Below, in pieces: positions 46,700 through 63,941 of a stretch of DNA of 64,000 nucleotides (position 1 is its first letter; the number at the start of each line of letters is the position of its first letter). Source of the DNA: Cycas panzhihuaensis (Eukaryota > Cycadophyta); contig CM041465.1 of the NCBI GenBank assembly GCA_023213395.1, forward strand, positions 159,781,741 through 159,845,740, in the 5' to 3' direction. Below the pieces are notes generated by a model. That model did not search any database, had not been told where the DNA came from, and saw only the letters and a program-made list of their open reading frames with translations. Both the position numbers and the translations under genes were made by a program.

Positions 46700-47207
46700 T
46701 GTAAGAATTTAGAATTTCACTCTAATACCATATTAGAATGTACTCATAATACATAGTAAAAACATATTAATGAAGTATAATGTATCGAATATATCATAAG
46801 GAATATATATAATTCATGTAATGTAGGATCAACATATAAAGTAATGACATAAAGTATAAAATATAAACATAAAAAACATATACTACAAGAGAGACAATAG
46901 ATTTATATATGGAAAACTTAATGTGGGAAAAACAACAAGAAAAGTTTAAGTTTGATAGCTCCTCTTTATGATATCAAGTGATAACATCTCTTTTGTTAAG
47001 TTATTAAGTAGCATGTATATATATTTATAGATATGTTACCTTATAAATAGCTTTTTATATCTTGAGTCATTCCATCATCTAATAGGATGTATATATGAAT
47101 AATCATGTATATTACATCTATTAATAATTTTATGTGAGCAAGATTTTGTGTGGTTCCACAACATTATACTAAATATTATATATATGAAAATATCACATAT
47201 TCTAATA
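46700..47207 (-). repeat. D-related LTR (508 bp)
   Basis: The minus strand contains a segment like element D LTR: ...TTTTTCCCACATTAAGTTTTCC, then a GTGTCTCTCTTG-like part. The length matches (508 against 512-544), and a second PBS-like motif (plus 46720-46730) lies 31 bases inside the end, as in element D. Sequence divergence is high. No second LTR was found, so the rest of this element is truncated or unrecognised. Confidence 0.6.
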
Positions 47208-50154
47208 AGAAGGTGTTATATATTTAGTACTCATTTTTGTAAGGGGTACAAGCTTAAGTTAGTCTTACTACTTAACTTATTCATCTAGTTAGGTAGTTTG
47301 GTCTATTCTCAAGATGGTTGATAATGCTAATAGAACCATATATTCAAAGGAGTTTATTATAAAATTAGTGGTCACAACAATTAGTTACCAATGTGGTCTA
47401 GTAGATGGAGCTTTCTTCATATGGATATTAATAAAAATTAATGGGCTCCACAACTTGTAAAGATAATCTAATAAATTTAAAGACTTTCACTCACTTGTCT
47501 TGACCTTATAGAATAACATATTCTTGGAGTGAAGTTGATATAATTGAGTTAATTTATGATCTAATAAATTTCCTTTTAAATATTATAAATAATTTTGTAA
47601 TTAAATATTATGGGAGAGAAATATTGGAGTAATATTATAAAGTTATATAGGTGGTACTAGATCTCCCCACTCTCTCAATATTAAAATATAAGCACTATTA
47701 AGTTGTGTGCATGTGCTCACCTATTGATATATTATCTTGATTAGTAGACATAGGTGTTCTTAAATATAATTGATTAATTAGAACGTGACCTTGTATTATA
47801 ATTATGTATTCATTTTTAATATAATATTTAGAGATAATCATTTCCCACTAGTTATTGTCTTATATATGATTACATGATTCATCTTTGTTTATTTATTACT
47901 TGTATTATTAATCACCTTATGTTCATTATTATATTATGTGATAATGTTTAATTTTATGTTCTAATAGCATATACCCTTATTAATTCATTTTATTTTAACT
48001 ATATCTTTTCTTGATAATTGTATACCAGTGCTAATGTTTTTCCTCCTATACTTTGCCTTTTAGGACACTCTTAACCATAATGTCCTCTTTCCCTAAAATA
48101 AAACAAGTGACATGTAAAATATCTTTAGAAAAGTTTCTATGTGATTAGTTAGGTCTTTTCATATCTTGAGATCAATTTATATTCCTTATATCTTATTAAG
48201 GGGGAATAAATCATTTCTTTTATTTTTCTTCCTTCTCTTAAATCTTATTCTTCTACTTGAAGTGGTTATTTTACTACTTTACTTATTGATCCTTATTCTA
48301 TCTCACCTTCTTTATTGCTTCTTTCAACTCCAATATTTTAATTCCTCATTGAATAAATTAATTTAGCCCACTAATACATTTATTTGACTTTACCTTTTCT
48401 TCAGATATATGGGAAGTGCATTTAAGAAGGCACATCAATTACTTATCATATTCTTTGATCATTATCCTTTCTTACTTCATTTCATAAAAGGCCTTTAAAA
48501 AATTTTTGAAATAAAATTTGGAATGGTATTTTTATTTAAGTAGTTTGTGAATACACTCTTTATATCCTTGATGCGTTTTCCCTTATTTTGATATTCTTAC
48601 CATAAAGATGTACCTTTAATAAGGTTATACACTATTATCCTTATCTTTTCATTAGCCGAGAAATCCTTACACCAGAAGTAACTTTTTATGTTCTTCAACT
48701 ATATTTTAGCCTTATCTCTCCTCTTAATTTTACCATTAATAGTGGAATATTTAACTCTTTTTTATTCAATTTGGATCATTCTCATGCTAATGGCATGATT
48801 CCTTAACCCTCTTTCTAGCATAAATTTTAATGATTTGATCCCACTAGGGTCATATTCTCTTTTATTATTATTGCTCTCTTTGTTACTTTATTCTCTAATT
48901 CTCTTACTTAAATATTTTCTTAATGTACATTCTACTCCATCTCTCCTACCATTGCTATGGCATCTTTCTAATTGACCTTACCCTATTTTTTTTTAAATAT
49001 CAAAAAGTATCTTATTATCCTTTAAGATCCATATATTATTCTATATTTAACTACAGATTTAGAGTTGTGAACTACAAATAGTTTCTACAAGTTATGCTTG
49101 TAATATTTTAGCTCAAGCTTTTCCATGTGGATGACATCCCACTAATTTTATTTCTTCATCAATTAGGTCCCCTTAGTTCAATATGCCAAATTATGTGTTT
49201 TTTTTTTTTAATTCCCTTTTATTACCTTTACAATCTTAACTTTCTATGAAAAGTATAAAATGATATTGAATTTATCCCTTTACCTAAAGAAATAAAAGTT
49301 ATGAAATGATAATTTTAGCCTAAAAGAAAATATGTGAGGCTAGGCAAGGCAATTATAAGAGAGTTTCACTTAGTTTTATGATCTAGAAGTTAGGAGATAT
49401 TGGAATTTTTAGTTGAAATAAGATTTCTTAATTTTTATTAATAATTAGCAACTTGGCTAAGAGACCTAGGTGTAAAACACTAAAACACCTATGTTCACCA
49501 TTTTTCAACTGATTCTAAGCATGATATTTTGGCCAAACAATATACAATAGATTTAATAGCTATTAAGGAGAAATCTATCTAGAATAATGTTACCATGATC
49601 GATCTAAAATTTTAGGTCAATATAACCTCTTAACAAAAAAATGTAGTTTCATAAAGTTATCTAGCTATCATTTTATATTTACATAGCATTTATTTTCTTT
49701 TACTTCCCAAAATCTTTGAAGTCCATTAAGTCTAACTTAACTTTTCAGAATTTGATCTTGACTATTTAAGAAATTCTTCTACACAATCCTTATTTTTTCA
49801 ATAATGAAAGTAAAAAATGATAATTCTTTATGTTGATTCTTATTATTTTCTTAATGTTTATTTTGTTACATGTCTACTTGAACTTAAAAGAATGAAACAC
49901 AAATATGCAAAGTTAATTTATGAATCATACTTCTACTTCTCACAAGTTATTAATGCACATAACACTTAAGTCTATAAATTTATCCATAAACTAAAATGTC
50001 CAATAGGTTGAAAGATAAATTTCACAAATTAGCAATAAGATTCTAGTCTTTAACTTTTATTATTTGAGTTTGAAGCTTAATATTTATCTCATAGAGCTCT
50101 GAATTTCAAGCTACTACTATATATCATCATATACTTATGATGATATCTATAAAC
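47208..50154. other. AT-rich sequence, no gene seen
   Basis: No domain was recognised on either strand. 47270-47480 shares short stretches (gttaggtagtttgg; aaccatatat) with element D interior 30040-30190 and may be a D-family fragment. 48050-49250 is pyrimidine-rich on the plus strand; its leucine- and isoleucine-rich open stretches reflect composition only. Confidence 0.4.
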
Positions 50155-53742
<3,588 letters not shown>

Positions 53743-53757
53743 AAAACTTTGATACCA
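53743..53757 (-). other. Primer-binding site relic
   Basis: The minus strand reads TGGTATCAAAGTTTT, matching initiator tRNA-Met complement variants over 11 bases, next to plus-strand TGTTAAAATTC, a plausible LTR end. Confidence 0.6.
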
Positions 53758-54135
53758 TGTTAAAATTCTTATACAGGTTGTTATAACATGCTAACATTCT
53801 GATAATGACTTATATAATCAATGGGGGTAGATAAATATAATCACATGGTCAATAAATAATATAATGAATATAATAAAAGAATAAGGATTAAGGGCAAAAT
53901 TTTAATCATATAATCATATATGTGACACCATGTTTAATATGAAAAGCCCATGAATAAGAAAAGATACCTTCAAGTATATATAAGATCTCATATTAATGAA
54001 AGATAATCAATAATCCTCATAATGAGCCATTATACCTTATAAGGAGGACTAGGTAATCTAGTTTGCTTTATAATATATATTATCCTTATGTAGTTATTTC
54101 ACCTCATTATTAACCAATGATATTACACTAATATA
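53758..54135 (-). repeat. Candidate LTR next to the PBS relic
   Basis: Starts TGTTAAAATTC beside the PBS. The right limit is set only by the Gypsy E LTR at 54141. No partner LTR found in the window. Confidence 0.4.
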
Positions 54136-54140
54136 TCAAT

Positions 54141-54690
54141 TCATGAGGACAACCTGCAAGGAAAATGTTTAGTCTCACATGCATAAACTTAAACTAAAAA
54201 AGAATAACAAAGTAGGGAGAGTCATTTTACTTATAATTCTATTCTATTATATTCAATCTACTAAAAGATAGTTTAAAATTACATTTATATAAGTGAAAGT
54301 AGGAATTATAAAAGATTTTAATCCTAATCCTAAAAACTCCTTTATTACTTAAAATATTAAATAAAATAATATCTCTAAGTTAAATCCTACTAAAAAATTA
54401 GACCACTAAAAATTATTACATAAAAACTAGTCAAAAATTAATAATTATTTTTAAACATATAAACTAAATCTCAAATTTTAGTCATTTTCAAAGAATTTTT
54501 TGGGTAAAAAACTACATGCCTATAATGGGGCCTTCAGCTTAATTATAATCCTTTTTGACATATTCTACTTAAATAGACCTTTGAGTTAGTGCAAAAATAA
54601 CTAAATTTTGACCATTGAATAAAAAGCTATGCTTCGATTAGTAGACCCTAAATTTTAGAGAAAAACGACTAAAAAAGTGAAAAGTAAATT
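54141..54690 (-). repeat. 3' LTR of Gypsy E (right end approximate)
   Basis: The first 58 bases match 63942-64000 (cctgcaaggaaaatgttta-like, then cacatgcataaactta). The right end is uncertain; a purine-rich minus-strand stretch near 54720-54745 is a PPT candidate, which puts it at about 54690-54720. Confidence 0.7.
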
Positions 54691-54769
54691 AAGTTATGAG
54701 TAAGGTCTAGATGCTTCTACCTCATCCTTTCCAAGTTAAAAGAAGCCTACCCCTACAAGTTCTTATTAT

Positions 54770-54890
54770 GAAGTTCCTACCATATTATTAAGATTTAATC
54801 AATTTAGCTCTTCTTTAGTGATCTAGATGTTGTTTGCTTATGGTAGACCTTTCCACTGCACTAAGTACTTATTGTATTTTCCTTATCATA
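54770..54890 (-). pseudogene. Gypsy E chromodomain
   Basis: The minus strand reads QYLVQWKGLP, stop, ANNI, stop, ITKEELNxLN, the chromodomain pattern YLVKW.G.P....TW....L. The second stop (54823-54825) is TAG where tryptophan is expected. In chromoviruses this domain guides integration to chromatin. Confidence 0.8.
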
Positions 54891-54959
54891 TACTCACTAC
54901 CTTTATATTTAATGCTTAATCAATTTCTTCTCACTACTTTCTTAGTATTTAGGGCTCCC

Positions 54960-56034
54960 AACTTGTCACTTTACCTTTATAATCTCTTCATCTTCTTCAT
55001 GATGTGTATATAGATCTAAAACATTAAAAGCATGAGAGATATCAAAGTGTTTAGGTAACTTCGCCTTATATGCATTATTATTAATCCTTTGTATAAGTCA
55101 ACATGGTCCAACCTTTTCATATTTAAGCTTATTGTGGGTCCCTTAGGGAAATTTATCTTTTCTTAAGTAAACCATCACCAAGTCACCTTCTTTAAATACC
55201 TTATGTTTGTGGGTCCTATTTATTGTTTCTTTATACTTTTTATAGTATCCTATAACTTTTTCCTTACCTTATTATAAAGCTATTATATATGCTCTGCAAA
55301 AGCTTCTGCATCATCACTCAACTTTTCCATAATGGGTAAGTATACTAAATCTAGCACACCCTTAGAGTTTTTGCCATATATAACCTAAAAAGGTGATTTA
55401 CTTATTGAATTATTCATAGACTATTATATGTAAAATTTGCCTAGGCTAATACTAAATTTTACTATTTGGGCTTCTTCTTATTAATGCACCTTAATAAGTT
55501 TCCTAAACTTTTGTTCACCATTTTAGTGTAACCATTAGTCTATAGATAGAAGATACTACCAAGCTAGAGTTTTATTCCTAACTTCTTCAATAGAGGTTTC
55601 TAGAAATGACTTAAGAACTTTATATCCTAATTTGAAGTAATAATCTTTAGAAATCCATGTAACCTTGTAGCCTCTTTAAAGAATAAATTAATTATCTTAA
55701 CTATATTATTTATCTTCTTACATGTAATAAAATGAATCTTTTTTTTTTAATGATCAATAATGACAAAAATTAAATCATTACCTCTTTATGTATGTGATAA
55801 TCTTAATATGAAATCCATGCTCAAATCTATCCATTATCCTTCAGGCACTGGTAATGGTATGTATAAGCCAATATTTTATGCTTGTACTTTAACCATTTAA
55901 CATATCATGTAGTGTTCCATAAATCTTACCATATCACTCTTTATTTGATGCCAAAGATACTTTTTTTCTACTAAAGATATGGTCTTATTTTGGCCAAAAT
56001 ACCCTCAAATACCTCTACTATGTAACTCTTATAT
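54960..56034 (-). pseudogene. Gypsy E integrase
   Basis: From right: HSRGI-x-GYFGQNKTISLVEK, YLWHQIKSDMVRFMEHYMIC, NIGLYIPLPVPEG, WIDLSMDFILRLSHT then RGNDLIFVIIDH (catalytic Asp in family SMDFV.GLP...), a degraded ...HG.P..IVSD, FTYNSL and SPF-x-VIYGKNSKGVLDLVYLP. AFAEHI and the end segments near 55000-55100 follow. The whole integrase is present but heavily stopped. Element F adjoins its right end. Confidence 0.9.
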
Positions 56035-56039
56035 AGTGT
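56035..56039. repeat. Left target-site duplication of element F
   Basis: agtgt; partner aatgt at 60431-60435. Confidence 0.65.
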
Positions 56040-56264
56040 TGAGGTGACTTAGTTTGGTCACACTTATGAACCTAAAGGCCTAATATCCAAAGAATAATTA
56101 ATTAGATAATGATGATTTATTGATTAATAAATGTTTCATATTACATAAAAGAATGTATTTATATTCTATCCATAGAAGGACATGTTTGGTTCATAAATAG
56201 ATATGACCCTTCACTAATATAATATGATTATTTCTATGTAAATATACCATTTAGACTCACTACA
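56040..56264 (-). repeat. 3' LTR of element F
   Basis: TGAGGTGACTTAG... to CACTACA on the plus strand, aligned to 60191-60430. Confidence 0.9.
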
Positions 56265-56284
56265 AGCTCTCCCCTCTCAAAAGG
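56265..56284 (-). other. Polypurine tract of element F
   Basis: The minus strand reads CCTTTTGAGAGGGGAGAGCT before TGTAGTGAG. Confidence 0.85.
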
Positions 56285-57379
56285 ATTTATTCTTGAAGGC
56301 TATTGGAATGGAATAGTCCTCATGTGAGTAGCATAATGTTTTATAGATTTGTGAGATTTGCATGTCGATTTAAGTAATAAGGAAGTGTTGAATATATAAT
56401 CTGAAAGATGCTTTGTTATGGATTCTAGTTCATTTTTTATTTAAACATGGAGTTATATCCCATTACCTTCTAGTATAATAGGATTTCTAGATTTGTGATA
56501 CTAGCATGGTATATTTATTTATTAAGTTGATTATTATCAAGACGTCCTATGGAATCCTTCACTTAAACTTATGATTAGGTATCTTAATTTCTAGGTGATA
56601 CTAAAATAATATTATAACATATTTTTCATATGAATTGATATTTATATTATTATCTAGGGTTGATTCTTTTGATTTATTATCATTATTTATTAATCCTAAT
56701 TTCTCATCATTGGTAGGCATATCATATTTTTTTTTGTCAATGTTAAGAGTTCATTCTTCATTGGAGGGTTTATTATTTGATGGAAGAATTTGGCGAGATA
56801 TTCTATCATTAAGTTCTTGTTTATTGACATCTTTAATAGAAATCATGGAAATGATATAAAGAGTAGGGATATTTTATTTTTGAATTCTCTAGTTGTTATC
56901 TTTATCTATACACAAAGGTGGTTTTTTCTAAACCTTCCAATTGTCATCCATATCTACATGTGAAAGTGGTTGAATATATTGACATCTATTTCCAGGTTAT
57001 TTTCAATATGGATGCTTAGTGGATACAAGAGGTGTATTAGTTATTTCACAAGTTATCTAATTTCCAATAATGGATTCATTTTCATCATCATTTAATTCTT
57101 TTATCTTCATTGATATGTTTGGATATGCATATCTTTGAATGCTTGTTAATTCCTGATTCTTTCTCAACTACTCTTTTTCTTTTTTTATTACTATCATCAA
57201 CAAAGCATAATTGAGGCTTATTAGTTTTGGAGACAAATTCAGTTTTGATTAATATTTGAATGATGTTTGGTAAGATGATTCTTTACTACCTTCATCTACT
57301 TTTGATATTACTAGATTTTCCTTAGGGCTCACTTTAGGAACAAGTATCGTATTTAAAGTTTGAACCTCAATAACAATGG

Positions 57380-57540
57380 TATCATCTTCTTTAAATTAAT
57401 TTTTAAATATTAATAAAAATAGTTCCCATGTTATAGTTTTATGGTTCTCAATTTTATATTCCTACAACCAATTTTTCCACCAGTTGAATGCCATTTATAC
57501 ATATGTAATGTGACATATAATATTTTTTTCTCATCGCTTA
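57380..57540 (-). pseudogene. Element F gag core remnant
   Basis: The minus strand reads MAFNWWKNWL, stop, EYKIENHKTITWELFLLIFK, stop, FKEDDTIVIEVQTL. This is the retrotransposon gag pattern (...A..WW......TW..F...F...F). Flanks to about 57720 include a possible upstream part. There is no zinc knuckle or pol. Confidence 0.7.
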
Positions 57541-58978
57541 TAATATTTTAAAGTAGGAAAAAGTCTTCTAGTTCTTACAACTAATCAAGAGCACATTCAT
57601 TTAACCCATAGAGCTATGATATGCCAAAAGTTTCCTTGATCTTCTAATTTGATGAATAAAATAATCATAATTTAATGTATTCAACATTTGGCATATTTTG
57701 TTTATATGCTGGATTAAATGATCTCATTCCTTCAAGTATTTTAGTAGATCATATTCTATGGTAACATTTTGAAAGTAATATCATTGTTATTTTTAGTGAT
57801 ATACTATATGGATGCTATAGGAAGTGACAAAGGCTATAATTTGGGCATAAATAACAATTGATATGAAAGTGGATAAAGCTCACAATCAATACTGTATACT
57901 ATGTTTAGATAAGCTTATAAACACTGTAACTCTAAGCTTATAAATAAATAATATATTTATGATGTTAATCTTTAGACTATGATTATGAATATATCACTAT
58001 ACTACCCTTATAGATGGGTTGACATGGACAACTTAACTATAGTCTTCTTTATAATTGAGAAAATTATTCATAATTATGAGTGCTCAAATAGTCAAAAAGC
58101 CCAAATAATCATTTTAAGAAATATAAGTAGTATTAATATATATATTACTTTACTTAAATACTTATAATGATATAATTACAAGATATGTAAGTGTTGATGT
58201 TAATACTTGAAATTAAATAAGTATTATATCTTAATTTATTGGGAATATCAAAAATTAGACTTTTGACATATAATTTTGAAATTCAATTTAATACTTGATT
58301 TTAAATGAAACACTATGTTATATAGTGATAACCATATTAGATTATTAATAATACTTAATAAATATCATTAATAAATATTAGATGAAGTTTTATTATAACA
58401 ACAGAGGCTGAATGAATGTTTAAATTATTGTGAGTAAATAATATATTAAACATTGTACTAATATCATTAAATAGAGGACAACTAAATAGAAATATTTTAT
58501 AGATTGATATGATGATAAAAACTATGGCAATGGACGATTGGGGAATGGTGGCGTCGCTTTAAATGGAAATAATTTTTTGCAAAATATAGACAAATGACTA
58601 GACAAATGTCATATCTATAATGACAAATGGAAGAGGACGACATAGGAAGTCTTACTACAAATAGGCTGATGGACTACCACAGAAATGATCAAGGAAGATG
58701 CACAATGTAGAGGGTTAATGTATTGTAAATACTTATAGATTCATAGTGATAAAGAGTTATATATATGTGGATGCAATGATGTGATATGTAGGTTCATAAT
58801 TCATAAAACATTACCAAGACTATAAATTTACAATGATAAATTATAATTTTACCCAAGGCAAATGTTTTATTGAATGGATATGGCAACCATAGTGACAATC
58901 AAATTAACTTGAATTAGGGTGGCTCAAACTAAATCAATCACAAGAATATTCAGTCTGAAGCTATGTAGAGATTTCTTG

Positions 58979-59668
<690 letters not shown>

Positions 59669-60177
59669 TAAATTTTGTCTATAATGTTATGATTAGATAC
59701 AATGGTTGTTAGGTGTTATTATTAAAGTATATTAGTGTTACATTATGATAATAGTAGATAATAGTCCAGAAGATGAAATGACTTAGTTTATGTTTTGTAT
59801 GCTATGTAATAGCTTGAATATGAAGTACTAAGATTAATAGGCATGGCACAAGATATGCAAGCAAGATATATATAGAGTATATAAAAGATGAAACAAATAA
59901 ATAGTCAAATGCACTATAATAAAAACAAGGAAGAAGTCACTAGTGAAGGAACTTAACAATAATAAGAATTATTAATGAAAATGAGGATCAAACATTATTG
60001 ATCTTGAGAAGTATTTCCCAATGCAATTAAAGGTGAAGCATTGGAGACTACAAGTCTTGTGTTGGCTTGGATTATGAAGGTGTTACAGAGAGAATTGATA
60101 ATATGTGATGCATGAAAAGAAATATTATAATGCAGTGATACAACGAGGCAACAGGGCTTGTAAAACCAAGGAAAGTA
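59669..60177 (-). other. Element F leader region
   Basis: Between the microsatellite and the PBS. The 64-codon open stretch at 59995-60189 overlaps the PBS and matches no family, so it is not taken as a gene. Confidence 0.5.
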
Positions 60178-60188
60178 CTCTGATACCA
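60178..60188 (-). other. Primer-binding site of element F
   Basis: The minus strand reads TGGTATCAGAG, identical to the initiator tRNA-Met complement over 11 bases, two bases from the LTR. Confidence 0.92.
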
Positions 60189-60190
60189 CT

Positions 60191-60430
60191 TGAGGTGACC
60201 CAATCTAGTCACACTCATAAACAGAAGACAAGCTTAGTCAAAGACCTAAAATTTAAAGGATAATTGATTAAATAATGATGAATCATTTATTGATAGATGT
60301 TTAATATTATATAGAAGAATGCATTTATAGTCTATCCATGGAAGGATGGATTTGATTAATAAATAGACATGACCCTTCACTAATCTAATCTGATTATTTA
60401 TACATAAATGCATCATTTAAGCTCACTACA
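60191..60430 (-). repeat. 5' LTR of element F
   Basis: About 240 bp; TGAGGTGAC... to CACTACA, aligned to 56040-56264. Confidence 0.9.
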
Positions 60431-60435
60431 AATGT
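60431..60435. repeat. Right target-site duplication of element F
   Basis: aatgt, partner of agtgt at 56035-56039. Confidence 0.65.
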
Positions 60436-61060
60436 TCTCCCTTATGAAGCCTACTAGGATGCACAACTATCTTTCCTTAAATAAGTAGCCATCCTGTATA
60501 AAGTAATCACCATACAAAGAGCCATGTCTCTTAAAGGATTCTTATAATGCTTAATAATTATTCCAAAATTAGGGTCTGAGTTATACAAATCCTTAATGGC
60601 TTCAAATCCTACCACCTCATTTACCATGGTGCTCAATAATGCCACTCACCTACTTAATGTGTTAATAATACAATTTTATTTTCCTAATTTGTGGCTCAAA
60701 ATAAATGTAAATCTTTGTAGATAAGACACCCACTTAGCATACCTAGAATTTAATTTCCTTTATGCATTTACATACGTCAAGGTTTGGTGATCAATAAACA
60801 AGATAAATTTCTTAGGTATAAGGTAATGTCTCTAATACCTCAAAGCCTGGACAATTATATAAAATTCCAAGTCATAGGTTGAATACCTTCTTCTTACCTT
60901 ATTAATCTTCTCATTATATAATGTTATAGATTTTCCTTCTTGACTGAGAACAACTCTGATTATAACATATGAAGCATCATAATTTACTTTAAATATTTTT
61001 ATAAAGTCTAGTAGTAAAGCATAGGTATCTTGGTTACCTTTTTCTTTAAGAGTTGGAAGT
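60436..61060 (-). pseudogene. Gypsy E RNase H and linker
   Basis: The open part 60454-60645 reads ALLSTMVNEVVGFEAIKDLY, NSDPNFGIIIKHYKN, YLRKDSCAS, the linker after RNase H in this Gypsy lineage (family: ...VVGFE.IK.LYE.D.DF). RNase H itself lies rightwards to about 61000, with RKFNSRYAKWVSYL- and TDHQTLTYVNA-like traces. The frame reaches element F and resumes in the integrase on the other side. Confidence 0.85.
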
Positions 61061-62100
61061 TATTCTTTGCTTTCTTGATCTATGTTAGCCCCTTACACTT
61101 TGTGTAATCTATTAATGGTGTAATAATTCCAATAAAGTTCCTAATGAACTTTTCATAAAAATGAGCTAGACCCTGAAATCTTCTTATCTCTATCATAGTC
61201 CTAGGTACTGGCCACTCAATAATTACCTTGATCTTCTCCTCATCCATTCATAATACCTCTTGTAAAATTATAAAGCCTAGAAATACCAAGCTCCTTTGTA
61301 TAAATCTATATTTCTTCATACTTGCATATAACTTCTCTCTCCTTAACACTTTAGGAACCATCCTTAGGTGTATTAAGCACTCCTCCTTAGCCTTACTTAA
61401 AATAAAAATGTCATCAAAATATATAACTATAAGTTTACCAATGAAGGATCACAACATATTGCATCAATCTCATGAATGTGCTTGGGGCATTCAACATCTT
61501 GAATGGCTTGACTAGCCATTCATATAATCCATCCCTTATTTGGATCTAATGATACCTACTCTTAAGGTCAATCTTTATAAAGTAGGAATAACCTACTAAT
61601 AAATCTAGTATATCACCCATATGAGGTATGGAAAACTAATATTTAATTGTTATCTTATTGATTGCTCTAAAATTAATACACATTTGCCATGAGCCATCTT
61701 TCTTTGGACTTACCAATAATGGAACTACATAGGGACTAAAGCTTTCTCCTAGAATTCCCTTTTGCACTAATTTGCTAACTTATCAATTTAACTCCTCATT
61801 CTCCATTGATATTATTTGATAAGTTATTTGGTTTGGTAAACTTAACCCTAGGATTAGGTCAATTTGGTGTTGAATATCTCTCATGGGTGGTAAGCTACCA
61901 GGTAACTCATATGGGATAACATCAATATAATCCTCCAATAACCCTACTACCTTACTTAGTATCTCACTGTTATCCTCCTCTATTTATCTTACCATTAAGG
62001 TATAATAAATGCCAACCTCTTGTACATGTTTCATAAATTATTTATGGTCAATATGATTTCTATATATCCTTCTTCCTTAAGTGGTAATATCTTCAAATTT
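61061..62100 (-). pseudogene. Gypsy E reverse transcriptase
   Basis: From right: VVPLLVSPKKDGSWQMCIN (61690-61750), RAINKITIKY, FIKIDLKSRYHQIR, the intact YFDD catalytic box at 61410-61421 (LIVIYFDDIFI), then DEEKIKVIIEWPVPRTMIEI and RRFQGLAHFYEKFIRNF near 61140-61250. The catalytic aspartates are kept, but several stops and losses interrupt the frame. Confidence 0.92.
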
Positions 62101-62162
62101 ATACTATTCTTCCATAATGCATAGGTATTATTCTTTCCACCATGAAAAGCATTCCTGATATA

Positions 62163-62375
62163 CTACCATGGCCTCCCTAATAATAGATGGCACATATCTA
62201 TAAATATCATATCATACCATATCTCATCGTGATATGATTTCTTAATGCTAAATTTAAGAAAACATCTCTTGTCAATGGTTATTTCATTTTCTTTTTGGAA
62301 CAGAAAAATATGGTATGGATATGGATGTGCTTCACAAATTAATCTTAACTTTTCTACCATTTCATTGGAGACCAT
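62163..62375 (-). pseudogene. Gypsy E protease, C-terminal part
   Basis: Seventy open residues: MVSNEMVEKLRLICEAHPYP, then IDKRCFLKFSIKKSYHDEIW, DMIFIDMCHLLLGRPW. These match the C-terminal half of the Gypsy aspartic protease (S.N..S..MV.KL.L...PHP..Y; ACHLLLGRPWQ). The DSG-containing half lies to the right in degraded sequence. Confidence 0.9.
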
Positions 62376-62399
62376 ATTCTCATAACTACCACCATCAAT

Positions 62400-63780
62400 T
62401 ATAACTTTACATTCCTTTCATCCCATGGTTCATCCTATTATGAAAATGTTAGTTTATAGCCATGAATTATTATCTATCTTTACCTTTCTTTTATCTTATA
62501 TGGGTTGTTATCTTAGTGTTATTATGGTCTTCAGATAATTATGCTCTCACCTTTATCTTCTATGATTCCTTTATTACCATCTTTATTTTAGGCCAATTTC
62601 ATCCTTGATGCTCTTCCCACATTTAGGATTATTCCTCATGGTGACAAGGGTATTGAAATGCACTTTGTCCTTCTTTCCTATATTTGAAACAAACACAAAG
62701 TTTTCTCTATTCTTTTTTGCCATTAAAACCCATGCTTTATTAGCCTCCTAAAAATCCTTTTCCCTTGAGTTGGTTCTAAGTTCTTCCTCCTTATATTTTT
62801 CCCTACCTCTCTTCTTCTTTTCCTTCAATCCTATTGGATGATTCTCCTCTCATATAGGGGATTCATCTTCTACCTTTGTGTAAATTTAATGAACCTCTTC
62901 TCATCATAAAGGAACTTTAAGTAGAATGCTTATTTTTCTTCTCTTCTACTTTTAATGCTAATTGATATGCATCTTTCATGTTTTTTACTCTATGCATGAT
63001 AAGTTCATCCTAAATTAAAAACTTTAAACCATTTGCATACCTTACAGTGACTTGTTTATATATATCCTCTAGCTCCACATGAATGAAAATCTTATAAAAC
63101 TAATTTATGTAGTCTTGTATTGTCATTTCTTTTTTCTTTAAGTTATGGAACTTTTTGAAGAGGGTCTAAGAATAATTGATTGGTAACTTCTCTTTTAACT
63201 TCTTAACCATTTTGGTCTATGTTCTAATCTCCTTTTTGCCTTTCTTCACCCTCTTCTTTTACAGGTGATCCTACCAAATACTTACATGTCCCTTTAACTT
63301 TGTGCATGTAAACTTTACCTTGTCCCTACCCTCTTCTTTTACAGGTGATCCTACCAAATACTTGCATGTCCCTTTAACTTGTTCTCTTTGGTCATGCTCT
63401 TCTATTTGAAGAACTTCTCTATGGCATTTAGCTAGTCTACTAGCTCCTCTAGTTTTAAACTTCCCTAGTAGTCTAAAATATTAATATTGATTCCATTTCT
63501 CTTAACTTCAAATACTTTTAAGAATCTTTCTTCCATTTCATGTGGTTCTTATGGATTACCATTTTATAGTCTTACACCATCTTTACTTAATGCCTCTTCT
63601 TTACTAGTATTTCCTTTGTGCCTTTATCTTAATACTGTAGTTGCAAGCTATTCTATTCTGCTCTATAGTTTCTATAGGTTTTTGTTCATTTTAGAATAAT
63701 TTACTCTTCCTCCTTTTCTTCTTATTTTTTATTGATCTTCTCTTTACCCAACCACTTTAGGTTCTAAAGCTTTTCTTATA
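62400..63780 (-). pseudogene. Gypsy E gag and protease start
   Basis: Gag-like remnants in broken frames. A Cys-containing KTLCLF-like trace near 62690 may be the zinc knuckle, and VKFTCTKLKGH-like near 63270-63310 resembles the KL.A..L.G.A..WW gag core. A 53-bp direct repeat lies inside the gag core. Assigned by position before the protease and after the PBS. Confidence 0.65.
63248..63380. repeat. 53-bp direct repeat in Gypsy E gag
   Basis: 63248-63300 and 63328-63380 are identical except one A/G difference, at a spacing of 80 bp. Confidence 0.93.
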
Positions 63781-63924
63781 AGATTTCTGTAAGGCTCCTA
63801 ATCCCTAATAAGTACTTCCTTATCCTTTTAATAGGAATACTCTACCACCTTTATAGTTTTATTAATAAATATCCATTATAATACCTCAAAGTTTTATGAT
63901 TTTTTTTCAATCCCAGAGTTAAAC

Positions 63925-63939
63925 CATGCTTTGATACTA
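63925..63939 (-). other. Primer-binding site of Gypsy E (decayed)
   Basis: The minus strand reads TAGTATCAAAGCATG, one G to A change at the second base from TGGTATCAAAGC, two to three bases from the LTR start. Confidence 0.65.
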
Positions 63940-63941
63940 AA

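Noticed and set aside
48166-48366. Leucine-rich, membrane-like open stretch
   Set aside because: Plus-strand pyrimidine richness over 1 kb gives Leu, Phe and Ile codons by composition; no gene context.
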